NCBI GenBank assembly: GCA_016710745.1
Contig: JADJVB010000008.1
Location: forward strand, 1-39,240
DNA length: 39,240 bases
Origin: Chitinophagaceae bacterium
GTDB taxonomy: Bacteria > Bacteroidota > Bacteroidia > Chitinophagales > Chitinophagaceae
Direction of reading: 5' to 3'
The notes under the pieces: generated by a model
The model's input: only the letters and a program-made list of their open reading frames with translations
Databases searched by the model: none
Told to the model about the DNA's origin: nothing
Shown here: in pieces, positions 26,699-35,503 of the stretch
Layout of the letters: each line of letters begins with the position of its first letter
How positions within the stretch are numbered: the stretch's first letter is position 1
Program-made: the position numbers and the translations under genes

Positions 26699-27300
26699 TG
26701 GAAAACTTACAAGAAAATTTAAACGGCATAGGGGCACAACCAACGCCCCAGCCGGTTGTTAAAGAAACTTTAGCTGAAACATTGTTTGGAAAACAGTTTA
26801 GAGATTTAACGACTGAAGAAAGAAAAGTATATAATTCTAAATATTATTTAAAAAATAAAGAAAAAATAGATGCACAAAATAAAAGGTGGAGACGAGAAAA
26901 TCCTGATAAATGTAATGCACTAAGTAGGTCCTGGGCAAAAAAAAATCCTGATAAAATAAGATCAATAAATAAAAAATGGGTGCAAGAAAATTGTGATAAA
27001 GTAAATGCAATGGCTAAAAAATGGCGACAGAAAAATCCCGTTAAAGTAAATCTAATTAATTTAAAAAGAAGAGGAGTAGAACTAAAACGGGGAACCTTCA
27101 ATCGCAAAAATCTTTTTGATGTTTATATTAAAGACAGGCTCAGAAAATCGGGTTTTTATAATCCAAGTTCAGAAATGATATCCGCTAAAAGATTACAGCT
27201 TTTTTTAAGAAGATATAAGCTTGACAAGTTAGATGAAAATCAAAAACAACAACTAACAAATTTATTAAACCAATTTAAAGGAGAAGTAAAATGTACTTAA
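26695..27300 (+). CDS. Repeat protein with four 15-residue units
   Basis: A 201-residue, very basic protein. Residues ~60-120 hold four tandem 15-residue repeats of the form K-I/V-x-A-x-x-K-x-W-x-x-x-N-P-D (e.g. KIDAQNKRWRRENPD, KIRSINKKWVQENCD). Similar Trp/Asn-Pro repeats occur upstream of HNH nuclease domains in phages, but no HNH motif follows here. The C-terminal part (KRLQLFLRRYKLDKLDENQK) is helical. Probably nucleic-acid binding by charge; the function is unknown. Confidence 0.55.
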   Translation: MMENLQENLNGIGAQPTPQPVVKETLAETLFGKQFRDLTTEERKVYNSKYYLKNKEKIDAQNKRWRRENPDKCNALSRSWAKKNPDKIRSINKKWVQENCDKVNAMAKKWRQKNPVKVNLINLKRRGVELKRGTFNRKNLFDVYIKDRLRKSGFYNPSSEMISAKRLQLFLRRYKLDKLDENQKQQLTNLLNQFKGEVKCT

Positions 27301-27578
27301 AGAATGACATTGTTGAACTATCGCAGGAAGGAAAAGAGGCTACATTAAACGCTCTTTCTCAAATTAATAAACGATTGAAAAATCAACCAGTTAATAAAGA
27401 ATTAACGCGTGATGCTTTCAAAGTAGCTGATCAAGTGTTAAAAGAAATACAAGCTTTTACTGCTGATCGTGCAATAAGTGTGCAGGCAACACAAATAAGT
27501 TTTGCTAATCACGATGAACGCCGTAAACAATTAGAATCATTAAAAATATTACCAAATAGCAAACAATTAAAATCATAA
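27291..27578 (+). CDS. Early helical protein of unknown function
   Basis: A 95-residue helical protein (LSQEGKEATLNALSQINKRL, AFKVADQVLKEIQAFTADRA) starting in the end of the preceding gene after a GGAG ribosome site and overlapping the next start by one base. I recognise no family. The operon context suggests an early accessory role. Confidence 0.5.
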   Translation: MYLKNDIVELSQEGKEATLNALSQINKRLKNQPVNKELTRDAFKVADQVLKEIQAFTADRAISVQATQISFANHDERRKQLESLKILPNSKQLKS

Positions 27579-27901
27579 TGAACCTAGAATTACCCAAAGA
27601 AGCGATTGATAGAATAATTGAGGAGTTGAATAAGACTGTTGCCCATCAGTCTAAACATTTTTTGCGTTTATCCTCCCAGCGCGATATGTATTCAATTCCT
27701 CAAGCTTCTTTTAGGTTAAATGTAGATAGGCACCTGTTTGAAAGTGAGTTTGTTGATACGGGCAAGATTAAGATAATGATACGTGGCGGTAAACGTTTTG
27801 TTGCAGCATCGGAAATTGAACAGTTTATAGAATGTGAACCAAAGTTTTACAGTAGGCAATATACAATAGACAGTAGGCAACAAAATAAAAAGCAGGGATG
27901 A
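27578..27901 (+). CDS. Helix-turn-helix/excisionase-like protein
   Basis: A 107-residue protein. The core YSIPQASFRLNVDRHLFESE, then GKIKIMIRGGKRFVAASEIE matches the helix-turn-helix-17/excisionase layout: helix, helix, then a wing ending in R-F-x-x-x-E-I-E-x-F-I. This could be the phage excisionase or a regulator. It lies within the early operon, a normal place for an excisionase. Moderate confidence. Confidence 0.55.
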   Translation: MNLELPKEAIDRIIEELNKTVAHQSKHFLRLSSQRDMYSIPQASFRLNVDRHLFESEFVDTGKIKIMIRGGKRFVAASEIEQFIECEPKFYSRQYTIDSRQQNKKQG

Positions 27902-27902
27902 A

Positions 27903-28181
27903 ATGATTTTAATTAAGCATAATAAAGTTGATGAATCATTTGTAAAAAGTGATGATGAAATATTACAGGAATTTGCAAACAGTGCTGTTTACCAGGATAA
28001 AAGTCGCGATGAAAAAGTAAGGCTTGCACTGTTTATTAGTTATGCTGAACCAAATGGATTGGATTCTACTTTTTACGGTCATCAGTTTAATAAGCTTTGG
28101 GATTATTGGTGCGAACGTAAATGGCAATTTACTAAACAAACAATTAAGGAACAATATAGTGGAAACAGGATTACCGTTTGA
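27903..28181 (+). CDS. Early protein of unknown function
   Basis: A 92-residue protein (SRDEKVRLALFISYAEPNGL, HQFNKLWDYWCERKW). Aromatic-rich C-terminal half. The start lies just after the previous stop codon and the gene overlaps the next by 23 bases. No family recognised. Confidence 0.5.
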   Translation: MILIKHNKVDESFVKSDDEILQEFANSAVYQDKSRDEKVRLALFISYAEPNGLDSTFYGHQFNKLWDYWCERKWQFTKQTIKEQYSGNRITV

Positions 28182-28344
28182 AGTTTATTTGTTTTGGTTT
28201 GCTGTTATTGCTGTAATAATAATCTGTTGTGTGCTTTTGTTCTTTTGGGGATTAACTGCTATTGGGGAAAAGAGTGAAACACAAATGTTGAATGTTCAGG
28301 GTTCAATGTTCAATGATGATAAAGAGGTTAATAATAATGGCTAG
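28159..28344 (+). CDS. Small membrane protein (GTG start)
   Basis: A 61-residue protein with one long transmembrane region (VYLFWFAVIAVIIICCVLLF), starting at a GTG inside the preceding gene. Its C-terminal MLNVQGSMFN is encoded by a simple repeat (TGTTGAATGTTCAGGGTTCA), also present near 29032. The coupling is tight, but the short length keeps confidence moderate. Confidence 0.5.
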   Translation: METGLPFEVYLFWFAVIAVIIICCVLLFFWGLTAIGEKSETQMLNVQGSMFNDDKEVNNNG

Positions 28345-28585
28345 GGTAGTTAAGCATAAGCCAAATTTTAAGCCGTGTATTGATTGTGGTGAGATTGTTC
28401 ATCATAACCGTGCAAAGCGTTGCACCAGTTGTGCTAATCTTCATAAATCAAAAGTAAGCGTAGAAAAATGCAAAGGGGAAAAGAAGCCGAAGTATTTAAA
28501 GTTAAAAAATGGTGTTGAGGTATTAAATAATTGTTTTGGCCAGGAGCTTGCGCAGGACTGTCTTAAAATATATATGAGAACTTAG
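28337..28585 (+). CDS. Zinc-ribbon protein
   Basis: An 82-residue basic protein with a four-cysteine zinc ribbon: FKPCIDCGEIVHHNRAKRCT followed by SCANLHK (C-x2-C-x13-C-x2-C). It overlaps the previous gene by eight bases. Such small zinc proteins are frequent in phage early regions. No substrate can be inferred. Confidence 0.6.
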   Translation: MARVVKHKPNFKPCIDCGEIVHHNRAKRCTSCANLHKSKVSVEKCKGEKKPKYLKLKNGVEVLNNCFGQELAQDCLKIYMRT

Positions 28586-28601
28586 TAAAGGAGACTGTAA
28601 G

Positions 28602-29024
28602 ATGGATAATTATACATTGTTCTTTTTTATTGCGGCTATACTTACCGCTGTTGTGGCTGGTTATTTAATCGGGTTGCGTGTTACACGTAAAGGGCACGAA
28701 GCAATGCAGCGCAAGCTTTTTGATGCTTATGCTGAGATAGAAGATTTTGGCAATAAGTATAAATCGTTAAAGCAAAAATACATTAATGCTTTTAGTATGA
28801 TTAAGGACCTTGAAGAAAGTAACGCATTATTAAGAGGTTGTAACCAGGATATAGCAAAGGAAAATTACGAAGCCGGTATTATGGATGGCAAGCAACAGGG
28901 TAAGCTTGATTTTGTTAAAAAGCTTGGTGATGCAATGGTTAAGGAATCTAATGTGCTCAATCGTAAGGGTATTGTTAAGGATAATGAGACGGTTATAAAC
29001 CAACTTAAGAACATTAAATCATAA
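28602..29024 (+). CDS. Membrane-anchored coiled-coil protein
   Basis: A 140-residue protein with one N-terminal transmembrane helix (LFFFIAAILTAVVAGYLIGL) and a long charged helix afterwards (EIEDFGNKYKSLKQKYINAF onward). This shape fits a membrane tether. It has an AAGGAGACTG ribosome site. The function is unknown. Confidence 0.55.
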   Translation: MDNYTLFFFIAAILTAVVAGYLIGLRVTRKGHEAMQRKLFDAYAEIEDFGNKYKSLKQKYINAFSMIKDLEESNALLRGCNQDIAKENYEAGIMDGKQQGKLDFVKKLGDAMVKESNVLNRKGIVKDNETVINQLKNIKS

Positions 29025-29056
29025 ATTTTTAATGCTCAAGGTTCAATGCTCAATGA
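29025..29056. repeat. GTTCAATGCTCAATG simple repeat
   Basis: ATGCTCAAGGTTCAATGCTC repeats the motif seen at 28282-28316 (TGTTGAATGTTCAGGGTTCA). It spans the start region of the following gene. Confidence 0.55.
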
Positions 29057-29238
29057 AGAAAAGAGATAAAAAATACGTTGCAATGGTTAATGGTGAGCTT
29101 GTTTATAAGAACGCAAGCGGTGTTAGTGATCTTAAGAATTTATTGCGGCGTGAGGCTCTGGAGCGTACAGGTAAGTTTATTTTAACTGATTACAGGTGTA
29201 TAGAGGTTAAAAATGCAAATAGAACACTTTCAGCATAA
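29053..29238 (+). CDS. Small basic protein
   Basis: A protein of about 61 residues (KKRDKKYVAMVNGELVYKNA, FILTDYRCIEVKNAN). I prefer the ATG at 29053 because the upstream codons lie in a simple repeat. It overlaps the next small gene. No recognisable family. Confidence 0.45.
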   Translation: MKKRDKKYVAMVNGELVYKNASGVSDLKNLLRREALERTGKFILTDYRCIEVKNANRTLSA

Positions 29239-29326
29239 ATACGATAAACAAATGAATAGATTAAGTTTTTTTTACTTCTTGTTGATAAGCGCAATTGTGG
29301 CTTTAATTGTTTTTGGAGTTGTGTGA
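29213..29326 (+). CDS. 37-residue membrane peptide
   Basis: A short frame with a charged start (QIEHFQHKYDKQMNRL) and one transmembrane segment (FFYFLLISAIVALIVFGVV). It begins within the previous gene and its stop TGA overlaps the primase ATG (TGATG), the same coupling style as other genes here. Confidence 0.45.
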   Translation: MQIEHFQHKYDKQMNRLSFFYFLLISAIVALIVFGVV

Positions 29327-30508
29327 TGCAAATATCAGATAAAATAAAAGAAGTTGTGCGGATTGAGGATTTATGCAGCCGATTGGGTTACGATGTAAAC
29401 GGCGGGTTTTGTTTAAGTCCGTATAAGCAGGAAAAAACACCAAGTTGTAAAATATACCCTGCAACAAATAGTTACTTTGATTTTTCATCTAACCAGGGCG
29501 GCGGCGTTATTGATTTTTATATGGCAGCTTATAATTTGGATTTTAGCACGGCTGTTAAAGAGCTTGGTGATATGTATGGATTGAGCTATGGGCAGAGCGC
29601 AGAGGGCACAGCGCAAAGGCAAATACCAAGTAAAACGGTTAGGGCTAATACGGAAAATATATTTGAGTGTATGAGTGATGATGAGCGGATTTTGTATGAT
29701 GAGCGTGCCGGGTTATCTGGTGAAAAGCGGGCTTTGGTTGAGGTGCAAAAGTATCGTATAGAGCGCAATGCAGAGATATTTGATAATCTGTATTTGTATT
29801 GCATAGAAAAAGGCTGGACTGCTGAAGCGTGGGCTTATCTTACTAAGGAAAGAATGCTTAGTGAAAAGAGTATAAAGTTTTTTAAGCTGTTTTTTATTAA
29901 GAATTATTTTGAGGTTAATAATCATCTTAAAAAAGTTTTTAGTATTGCGGATCTTCAAAGATGCGGATTATTTAACGCAAAAGAAGATGGCAGCAGTAAT
30001 TTAATATTCTGGAATCATCGTTTAATCCTGCCTTATCTACACAACAAACAAATAGTTTACCTGCGCGGTCGTTACTTTGATAGTTACAACAGCACCAAAA
30101 CATCATCAAATAAATATTTAGGGCTTAAGGAATGATGCGCTTGGTGTTAACACTCCCAAACGTTTTTTTAACAGTGATGCGCTTACAGGATTGATTGAGG
30201 GTGAAAAGGTGTACATAACTGAAGGTGAGTTTGATGCAATGCTGTTGGAAGATTTAGGGCATCGGGCAATTGCAATACCTGGTGTTGGCAATTTGCCAAA
30301 GATAGAAAAGTTTAGGCTTTTAACTAAGGCTGAGATTGTTGTTTGTCCGGATAATGATGAAGCGGGTAAAAGAATGCTGGATACTGTACAGAAAATATTT
30401 AGGGATTTGGGTAAAGACGTTTATGTAAAGCGATTCGGTGAAAAAGATGTAACTGATTTTGTAAGATCGATAACCATTGATGAATTAATTGAGGAGGTTG
30501 GAAAATAA
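29326..30508 (+). CDS. DNA primase, CHC2-like and Toprim (one frame break)
   Basis: Two frames joined at about 30130 (a one-base change restores YLGL-RNDALGVNTPKRFFNSD) give a protein of about 393 residues. The N-terminal domain has the CHC2-type primase context (CLSPYKQEKTPSCKIYP) but lacks most zinc ligands: the usual H-x-x-E-K-T-P-S has K, and the distal Cys pair is absent. The C-terminal Toprim domain has VYITEGEFDAMLLEDLG and CPDNDEAGKRML, the two metal-binding acidic motifs. It makes RNA primers for phage replication with the helicase downstream. Confidence 0.8.
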
Positions 30509-30678
30509 TGGAATTTTTTACTGAAGCGAATGAGATAATAAACAACATCGAATATTTAACATCTGAAGAAAAACGAGATCTAAAAACAATGATTGAAATG
30601 CAGGAGTTTGGCAGCTTAGATGAGTGTAAGGCTTTTATTGATCTGCAAGCACCCATTATTTGTGAGGCTGGAATATGA
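30508..30678 (+). CDS. Small acidic protein
   Basis: A 56-residue acidic protein (EFFTEANEIINNIEYLTSEE, MIEMQEFGSLDECKAFIDLQ). Its ATG shares one base with the primase stop, and its stop overlaps the next start (ATGA). It has the same DECKAFI pattern as the next protein's WNECKGFI, so the two may be diverged duplicates. Confidence 0.5.
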   Translation: MEFFTEANEIINNIEYLTSEEKRDLKTMIEMQEFGSLDECKAFIDLQAPIICEAGI

Positions 30679-30914
30679 GTAGAGAATTTACAGGTGATGC
30701 TTACGGATTGATATTGAGTTTTATTACTCTGGATCCAACACAAAAGCTACAGTTAAAGAAAAAGGTTGATGCTAAGATGCCATTTTTTACTGATTGGAAT
30801 GAGTGTAAAGGCTTTATTCATAAGCAGGCAGATAATATGGTTAAGGGAATAGAAGAAATTGATCTTGTTGCCTATAATTATGGCAGTTATGGACCGGCAG
30901 ATGGAACTGAGTGA
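30675..30914 (+). CDS. Small protein related to the preceding gene
   Basis: A 79-residue protein (LDPTQKLQLKKKVDAKMPFF, DWNECKGFIHKQADNMVK). The x-E-C-K-x-F-I segment resembles that in the preceding 56-residue protein. Position between primase and helicase suggests a replication accessory. Confidence 0.5.
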   Translation: MSREFTGDAYGLILSFITLDPTQKLQLKKKVDAKMPFFTDWNECKGFIHKQADNMVKGIEEIDLVAYNYGSYGPADGTE

Positions 30915-30957
30915 TTTAAAAGTAAGTGCTATACTAACCAATTGTAGAAGATAGAAT

Positions 30958-32418
30958 TTGTCAAAAGATAAAAAAAAACTGCAGGAAAAGCTGGATGAAG
31001 TTCCTGAAGAAAAGCAAAAACCGTTATCCGTTAAAGATAAAATTGCCATTGGTGTTGAGGCAATTAAAGAACATTACGGTATTGATGTTGAGCCTGTTAA
31101 GAACATAAAGTTTAAGATTGAAAAGGTTATTAATTACATAAATGCAAAGTATGATTTTAGGTACAATGTGATAAACACAGATACAGAGTATAAGCACAAA
31201 GATGAAAAGAAATGGCTTTACTTTGATGATAGGGATTACCGTGATCTTGAAACGGAATTAGGTTTATCCAACATACAAATTGCGGATAATAAGCTTAAGA
31301 GCTTGATTTATGGCAGCACTATAACGCAGGATTTTAATCCTTTTATGGATTATATGAATCGCATTGCAAAATGTGATAGTGAGTATGAATATGATAGATC
31401 CGGAAATGATGTTGTGTACAAGGGTGTTAAAGATGGTACAGATTATATACGTGAATTCTGCTCACAGGTTTACCTGGTAAATGAAGAAGAAAACCGTGAA
31501 TATTTTGTGGAGGGCTTTCGTAAGTGGTTTACAGCTCTTGTAATGAGTTTGGTTAATGATGTGCCGCATCCATACTATGTTAATCAAACGTGTTTAGTGC
31601 TTGTTGGCGGGCAAGGTAAATATAAAAGTACGTTTCTTAAGAGTATTGTGCCGGCAGAAATGCAGTTAAAATATTTTTATGGATCGAATTTCCAGGTGCA
31701 TAACAAGGACCATTTTAAGTTAATCGCTTACACAATGCTAATTAATTTTGATGAAATGGCGGCACTTAATAAGACTGAGATTGAATCAATTAAAACGCTT
31801 ATATCTGAATCGCAGGTTGTGCTAAGATTGCCTTATGGTAAAGCGGATATTCATCTTAAGCGTAGAGCTTCATTTGCTGCTACACAGAATAATAAGGAAT
31901 TCCTGAAGGATGAAACAGGCAGCCGCCGTTGGTTCGTTGTTGAGGTCGAGAATATATCTATGAATAATGATTTTGATATTGCAAAGATGTATGCTCAGGG
32001 CCTTCAGCATTATAAGGATGGAATGAGATATCACTTTACTAATGAGGATATTAAGCGGCAAGAGGCACGGAATGATCAATTCCAGTTAAAAACATTTGAG
32101 TATGAATTAGTACAGAAATACTATGATGTACCATCGGTTGATGATATTAAGTATAACAGTGATCTTATCCGTTATATGAGCAGCACAGATATAGCAGTAA
32201 AGCTCAGTAAGGATAATAACATCAATGTAAACAATACTGTTAAAGCAAACATCGGTAAGGCACTAATGTCATTAGGCTTTGCTAAGAAGTGTAGATTAGG
32301 CACAATCCGTGGCGATGGTAAGCGGTCGCGCATCCCACTTTGGTGTGTAAAAGAAGCTTTATCAAGCGAGACAAAGCCTTTAGAGTTTAATGAACGGGAT
32401 GATGAAAATGTTATTTGA
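30958..32418 (+). CDS. VapE/D5-like replicative ATPase-helicase
   Basis: A 486-residue protein of the virulence-associated E (VapE) family, a superfamily III-like helicase found in phages and phage satellites. It has Walker A GGQGKYKSTFLKSIVP at about residues 217-232, Walker B LINFDEMAAL at about 261, sensor region RRASFAATQNNKEFLKDETG and arginine finger SRRWFVVEV. The start is TTG. About 60 residues at the N-terminus are lysine/glutamate-rich. Together with the primase it should start and drive phage DNA replication. The iteron cluster just after the gene is a good candidate for its origin. Confidence 0.88.
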   Translation: MSKDKKKLQEKLDEVPEEKQKPLSVKDKIAIGVEAIKEHYGIDVEPVKNIKFKIEKVINYINAKYDFRYNVINTDTEYKHKDEKKWLYFDDRDYRDLETELGLSNIQIADNKLKSLIYGSTITQDFNPFMDYMNRIAKCDSEYEYDRSGNDVVYKGVKDGTDYIREFCSQVYLVNEEENREYFVEGFRKWFTALVMSLVNDVPHPYYVNQTCLVLVGGQGKYKSTFLKSIVPAEMQLKYFYGSNFQVHNKDHFKLIAYTMLINFDEMAALNKTEIESIKTLISESQVVLRLPYGKADIHLKRRASFAATQNNKEFLKDETGSRRWFVVEVENISMNNDFDIAKMYAQGLQHYKDGMRYHFTNEDIKRQEARNDQFQLKTFEYELVQKYYDVPSVDDIKYNSDLIRYMSSTDIAVKLSKDNNINVNNTVKANIGKALMSLGFAKKCRLGTIRGDGKRSRIPLWCVKEALSSETKPLEFNERDDENVI

Positions 32419-32422
32419 TTTA

Positions 32423-32670
32423 GTATAGAGGTATATAACAGTATAGAACTACGATTGTGAGTAGTTCTATACTAATGTAAGTTCTTTTAATTAAATGAGT
32501 TGGATGGGTGTATAGAACTGTATAGAACTATAATTGCCCAAAACAATAATAATAAGGTTAATAATAAATGTTTAATAATAAGTTCTATACTCTTCTATAC
32601 TTCTATACTGTTAGAATATGGAACGGAATCAAAAGAAAAGGTATAGAGGTGTATAGAACTGTATATAACA
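32423..32670. repeat. GTATAGAACT iteron cluster
   Basis: Exact GTATAGAACT at 32441, 32510, 32520 and 32651; the reverse AGTTCTATAC at 32463 and 32581; variants GTATAGAG(GT) at 32423 and 32641 and GTATATAACA at 32431 and 32661; further TTCTATAC copies at 32593 and 32601. About 12 units lie in both orientations, with two similar three-unit blocks near the ends. This fits a replication origin or a terminase-binding site. Confidence 0.75.
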
Positions 32671-32710
32671 CAAATTTGATACGAATAATCAATAAAATGC
32701 TTAAATATTG

Positions 32711-32765
32711 CGTTTTTGGGTCCTTTCTGCATAGTCCACTGCGGACACGAGCGCAGGAATGCTCT
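32711..32765. other. GC-rich block upstream of terS (cos candidate)
   Basis: A block with GTCCACTGCGGAC (32734-32746), a four-base-pair palindrome around ACTGC, then ACGAGCGCAGG, in otherwise very AT-rich DNA. Lambda-type phages with GpA terminase usually have cos just upstream of the small terminase gene. The exact nick site cannot be read from sequence alone. Confidence 0.4.
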
Positions 32766-32810
32766 AGATATAGGCTTAAAAATAGCTAACTGTAAATGAT
32801 ATAATGAGTT

Positions 32811-33305
32811 ATGGAAATTACTGAGTTAAAAAATATAGAAGTTTCATCCAAGGTTTTATGTGAGATATTAGGTTTTAAGAATTCTAATTACTTATCTGAG
32901 CTTGTGAAAGATCACGGCTTTATTAAATCTGGTCATGGTAAATATCCATTGCTGGCAAACATTCAAAGAAATTTTTCTTACCAGGAGGAACTTCATCATG
33001 CGGAAATTAAAAAAATTCGCGAAGGCAACAGCCGCTCTAGATTAGATACCGTACAAGCTGAGCTTAAAGAATTAGAATTAAAAGAAAAACAAGGTGAGCT
33101 GGGTAAAATTTCCGAATTCAAACTTGCACTAAAAAATATTGTATTGCTTCTTAAAAAAGGATTAGATGCTTTAGAAACACGACTTGTATTTGACATGGGA
33201 TTAAACCCTGAACAAACAGAAACATTAAAAAACAATTTAGCAGCTATAAGAAACCAAATTGCAACAACAACACCAGACACAAACGCAGAATCCGTTACTT
33301 TTTAG
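32811..33305 (+). CDS. terS: Terminase small subunit, Nu1-like
   Basis: A 164-residue protein. An N-terminal winged-helix-like segment (EVSSKVLCEILGFKNSNYLS, then GHGKYPLLANIQRNF) is followed by the long helix typical of Nu1/DNA-packaging proteins (RSRLDTVQAELKELELKEKQ, then GELGKISEF). It binds the packaging site and recruits the large subunit. It lies directly after the iteron and GC-rich region, which is consistent with cos next door. It overlaps the large subunit gene by 47 bases. Confidence 0.85.
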   Translation: MEITELKNIEVSSKVLCEILGFKNSNYLSELVKDHGFIKSGHGKYPLLANIQRNFSYQEELHHAEIKKIREGNSRSRLDTVQAELKELELKEKQGELGKISEFKLALKNIVLLLKKGLDALETRLVFDMGLNPEQTETLKNNLAAIRNQIATTTPDTNAESVTF

Positions 33306-35298
33306 TGGCGAAATTAACGCAGTAATTACTGATGTGCTCGCGCTTTTAAAGCCTCGCATTCAATTACTACCGGCGGATTGGGCAGATACCTATTTTAAGA
33401 TACCCGATAAATCTGCTAAAGGCGGCAGCCCTTGGGTAACATCTGATGTTGAATACACGCGTGAAATACTAAACTCAATTGTTGATCCAAATATTTCAGA
33501 AATCTATATAATGACTTCATCCCAAATATTAAAAACTACAATGGGAATGATCATCATTACATACTACATCGATTACGATCCATCACCAATGATGATATTA
33601 CTTCCAACAATAGATTTTGCAGAAAAATACTCACGCTTAAAACTTGAGCCTGTGCTAAATCAAATTGAAACAATAAAAGATAAAATTTCACCACGCAGAT
33701 CTAGAGATGCTGCCAACACAATGCGCTTTAAGGAATTTCCCGGCGGCTTCTTAATCCTTGCCGGTAGTAATTCACCTGTTGATCTATCAAGCTTTTCAAT
33801 AAAAATACTTTATGTTGATGAACCGGACCGTATGCCTGGCAGTGTTGGTGTTGAAGGTGATCCGGGTTTAATTGCTGAACAAAGAATTGAATCCTATAAA
33901 AAACAAGGCTATAAAATAATCTATACATCATCACCAACAGATTTTAACAACAGCCGTATTTACGGCAAAGTGTTACTCGGTGATCAACAAAATCCATTTG
34001 TTAAATGCCCTGCCTGTGGCTTCTTACAAGTGCTGGAGTTCTTCCCTAAAAAGGATACTATCAAAGATGAATTTTACGGTGGAGTAATTTGGGATAAAGA
34101 TAAAGATGTATTTGGTAAAACAATAAAACATCATCCGGAAACCTCCCGTTACATTTGCGCCAACATAGATTGCAAAACTCCAATCTATGAAACACAAAAG
34201 AAAAATTTATTATCTAAAATTTATTGGACACCAACCGCAACACCTGTTAGCCCAAAGATTAGAAGCTTTGTTGGATTATCCCGTATGTATTCAACACTAT
34301 CAACCTGGGCACAAATGGCTGAAGAGTGGATTAAAGTTAAAGATGATCCCGAAAGTATTCCTGTTTTTACAAATACTGTTTTAGGTAAACCATACAAATC
34401 GGATGATACACCTGATGTTGATGAAAAAACAGTTATGAGCTGGGCAGAAGATTACCTTACAGAAAAAAATCCAAACTTGCCAAACGATATACTTATGCTT
34501 ACCTGCTCAGTTGATACACATCCGGATAGATTAGAAGTTGAAGTTGATGGATGGGGAATTGGTGAGGAAAATTGGATTGTACATTACGAGCAATTATGGG
34601 GTGATCCTGATCAGGATGAAGTTAAAATTCAGTTAGATGAATTGCTTGAGCGTAAATGGATACGTGAAGATGGTACCGAATTATCAATTGGCGGTATTGG
34701 TAAAAACGGCAATAGAAATTATTGCACCGTTATAGATACAGGCGGATACTTAAAAAACACACAATCAATTTATGATTATACTCGCGAACGTTTTCATCTT
34801 GGTGTTATGGCAATCAAAGGCCGCGGCGGTAATGGAATGCCAATACTTTTATCACAATCAAGAGTTGGTAAATTAAAAAATACACCGCTTCAAAATATTG
34901 GTACTGATACAGTAAAAGAAATTATATGGAATCGATTAAAGTATAAACCGGGTGGACCAAAGACAATCCATTACACAAAAGCTTTTTGCGATTATAAATA
35001 TTACGAAGGTTTATTCTGCGAGCCGCCGTTTGCAATTATCAATAAACGTACAAACACAAAAACAATAATCTGGAAAAAGAAAAATGCCCGTATGCGTAAT
35101 GAACCGTGGGATTTAAAATGCTATAACTACGTGGCTCTAAAAATTGCGGATCCCGATTTTGCAGCAATAAAAGAATCACTGCTTCAGCAAAATAAAAATA
35201 AAGAACAAACTAACACAATACCGCAAAACAGAGTAAGCGATAGAATGCGCCCAATTAATTCATCTATAAATGATTTTGTAAATAGCTGGAGAAAATAA
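33259..35298 (+). CDS. terL: Terminase large subunit, GpA family
   Basis: A 679-residue packaging motor and nuclease of the lambda gpA family. Walker A-type motif MTSSQILKTTMGM (about residue 92), Walker B ILYVDEPDRM (about 185), a zinc-binding pair CPACGFLQ and CANIDCKT, and nuclease acidic residues in TCSVDTHPDRLEVEV and CTVIDTGGY. It starts at a TTG inside the small-subunit gene. The GpA type normally cuts at cos sites, in line with the lambda-family portal and Nu1-like small subunit. Confidence 0.95.
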   Translation: MQQQHQTQTQNPLLFSGEINAVITDVLALLKPRIQLLPADWADTYFKIPDKSAKGGSPWVTSDVEYTREILNSIVDPNISEIYIMTSSQILKTTMGMIIITYYIDYDPSPMMILLPTIDFAEKYSRLKLEPVLNQIETIKDKISPRRSRDAANTMRFKEFPGGFLILAGSNSPVDLSSFSIKILYVDEPDRMPGSVGVEGDPGLIAEQRIESYKKQGYKIIYTSSPTDFNNSRIYGKVLLGDQQNPFVKCPACGFLQVLEFFPKKDTIKDEFYGGVIWDKDKDVFGKTIKHHPETSRYICANIDCKTPIYETQKKNLLSKIYWTPTATPVSPKIRSFVGLSRMYSTLSTWAQMAEEWIKVKDDPESIPVFTNTVLGKPYKSDDTPDVDEKTVMSWAEDYLTEKNPNLPNDILMLTCSVDTHPDRLEVEVDGWGIGEENWIVHYEQLWGDPDQDEVKIQLDELLERKWIREDGTELSIGGIGKNGNRNYCTVIDTGGYLKNTQSIYDYTRERFHLGVMAIKGRGGNGMPILLSQSRVGKLKNTPLQNIGTDTVKEIIWNRLKYKPGGPKTIHYTKAFCDYKYYEGLFCEPPFAIINKRTNTKTIIWKKKNARMRNEPWDLKCYNYVALKIADPDFAAIKESLLQQNKNKEQTNTIPQNRVSDRMRPINSSINDFVNSWRK

Positions 35299-35301
35299 AT
35301 A

Positions 35302-35503
35302 TGACCGAAAAGAACATCTTGATTCTTTAACTAAAAATCAGAAAAGATATTTAAGCAAGTTTGGCTGTATGTGGTGTGATCACCCATTAGATAGATTAGG
35401 GTGTAGTGCTGTTTTTGACAAATGTTCTGATGAAAAAAGAATTAAACGCCGTAATGATTGCTTAAAAAATTATAAACCGAGAAAAACTAATGCAAACAAC
35501 TAA
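35302..35503 (+). CDS. Short cysteine-rich protein (start unclear)
   Basis: A frame reading HLDSLTKNQKRYLSKFGCMW, then CDHPLDRLGCSAVFDKC with several Cys, ending at 35503. The expected ATG at 35301 is in another frame, so a one-base indel near the start is likely. Its end overlaps the next gene start by 14 bases. Possibly zinc-binding; no family recognised. Confidence 0.4.

Larger units (their letters stand above)
32419..32810. other. Non-coding region: iterons, then GC-rich block
   Basis: 392 bp with no convincing gene. 32423-32670 is packed with GTATAGAACT iterons; 32711-32765 is an unusual GC-rich block; 32766-32810 leads into the small terminase gene. A 73-codon frame over the iterons is likely spurious. 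Confidence 0.75.

Noticed and set aside
32568..32789. A 73-codon open frame over the iterons
   Set aside because: Its codons simply translate the iteron repeats and the GC-rich block; no ribosome site and odd composition.
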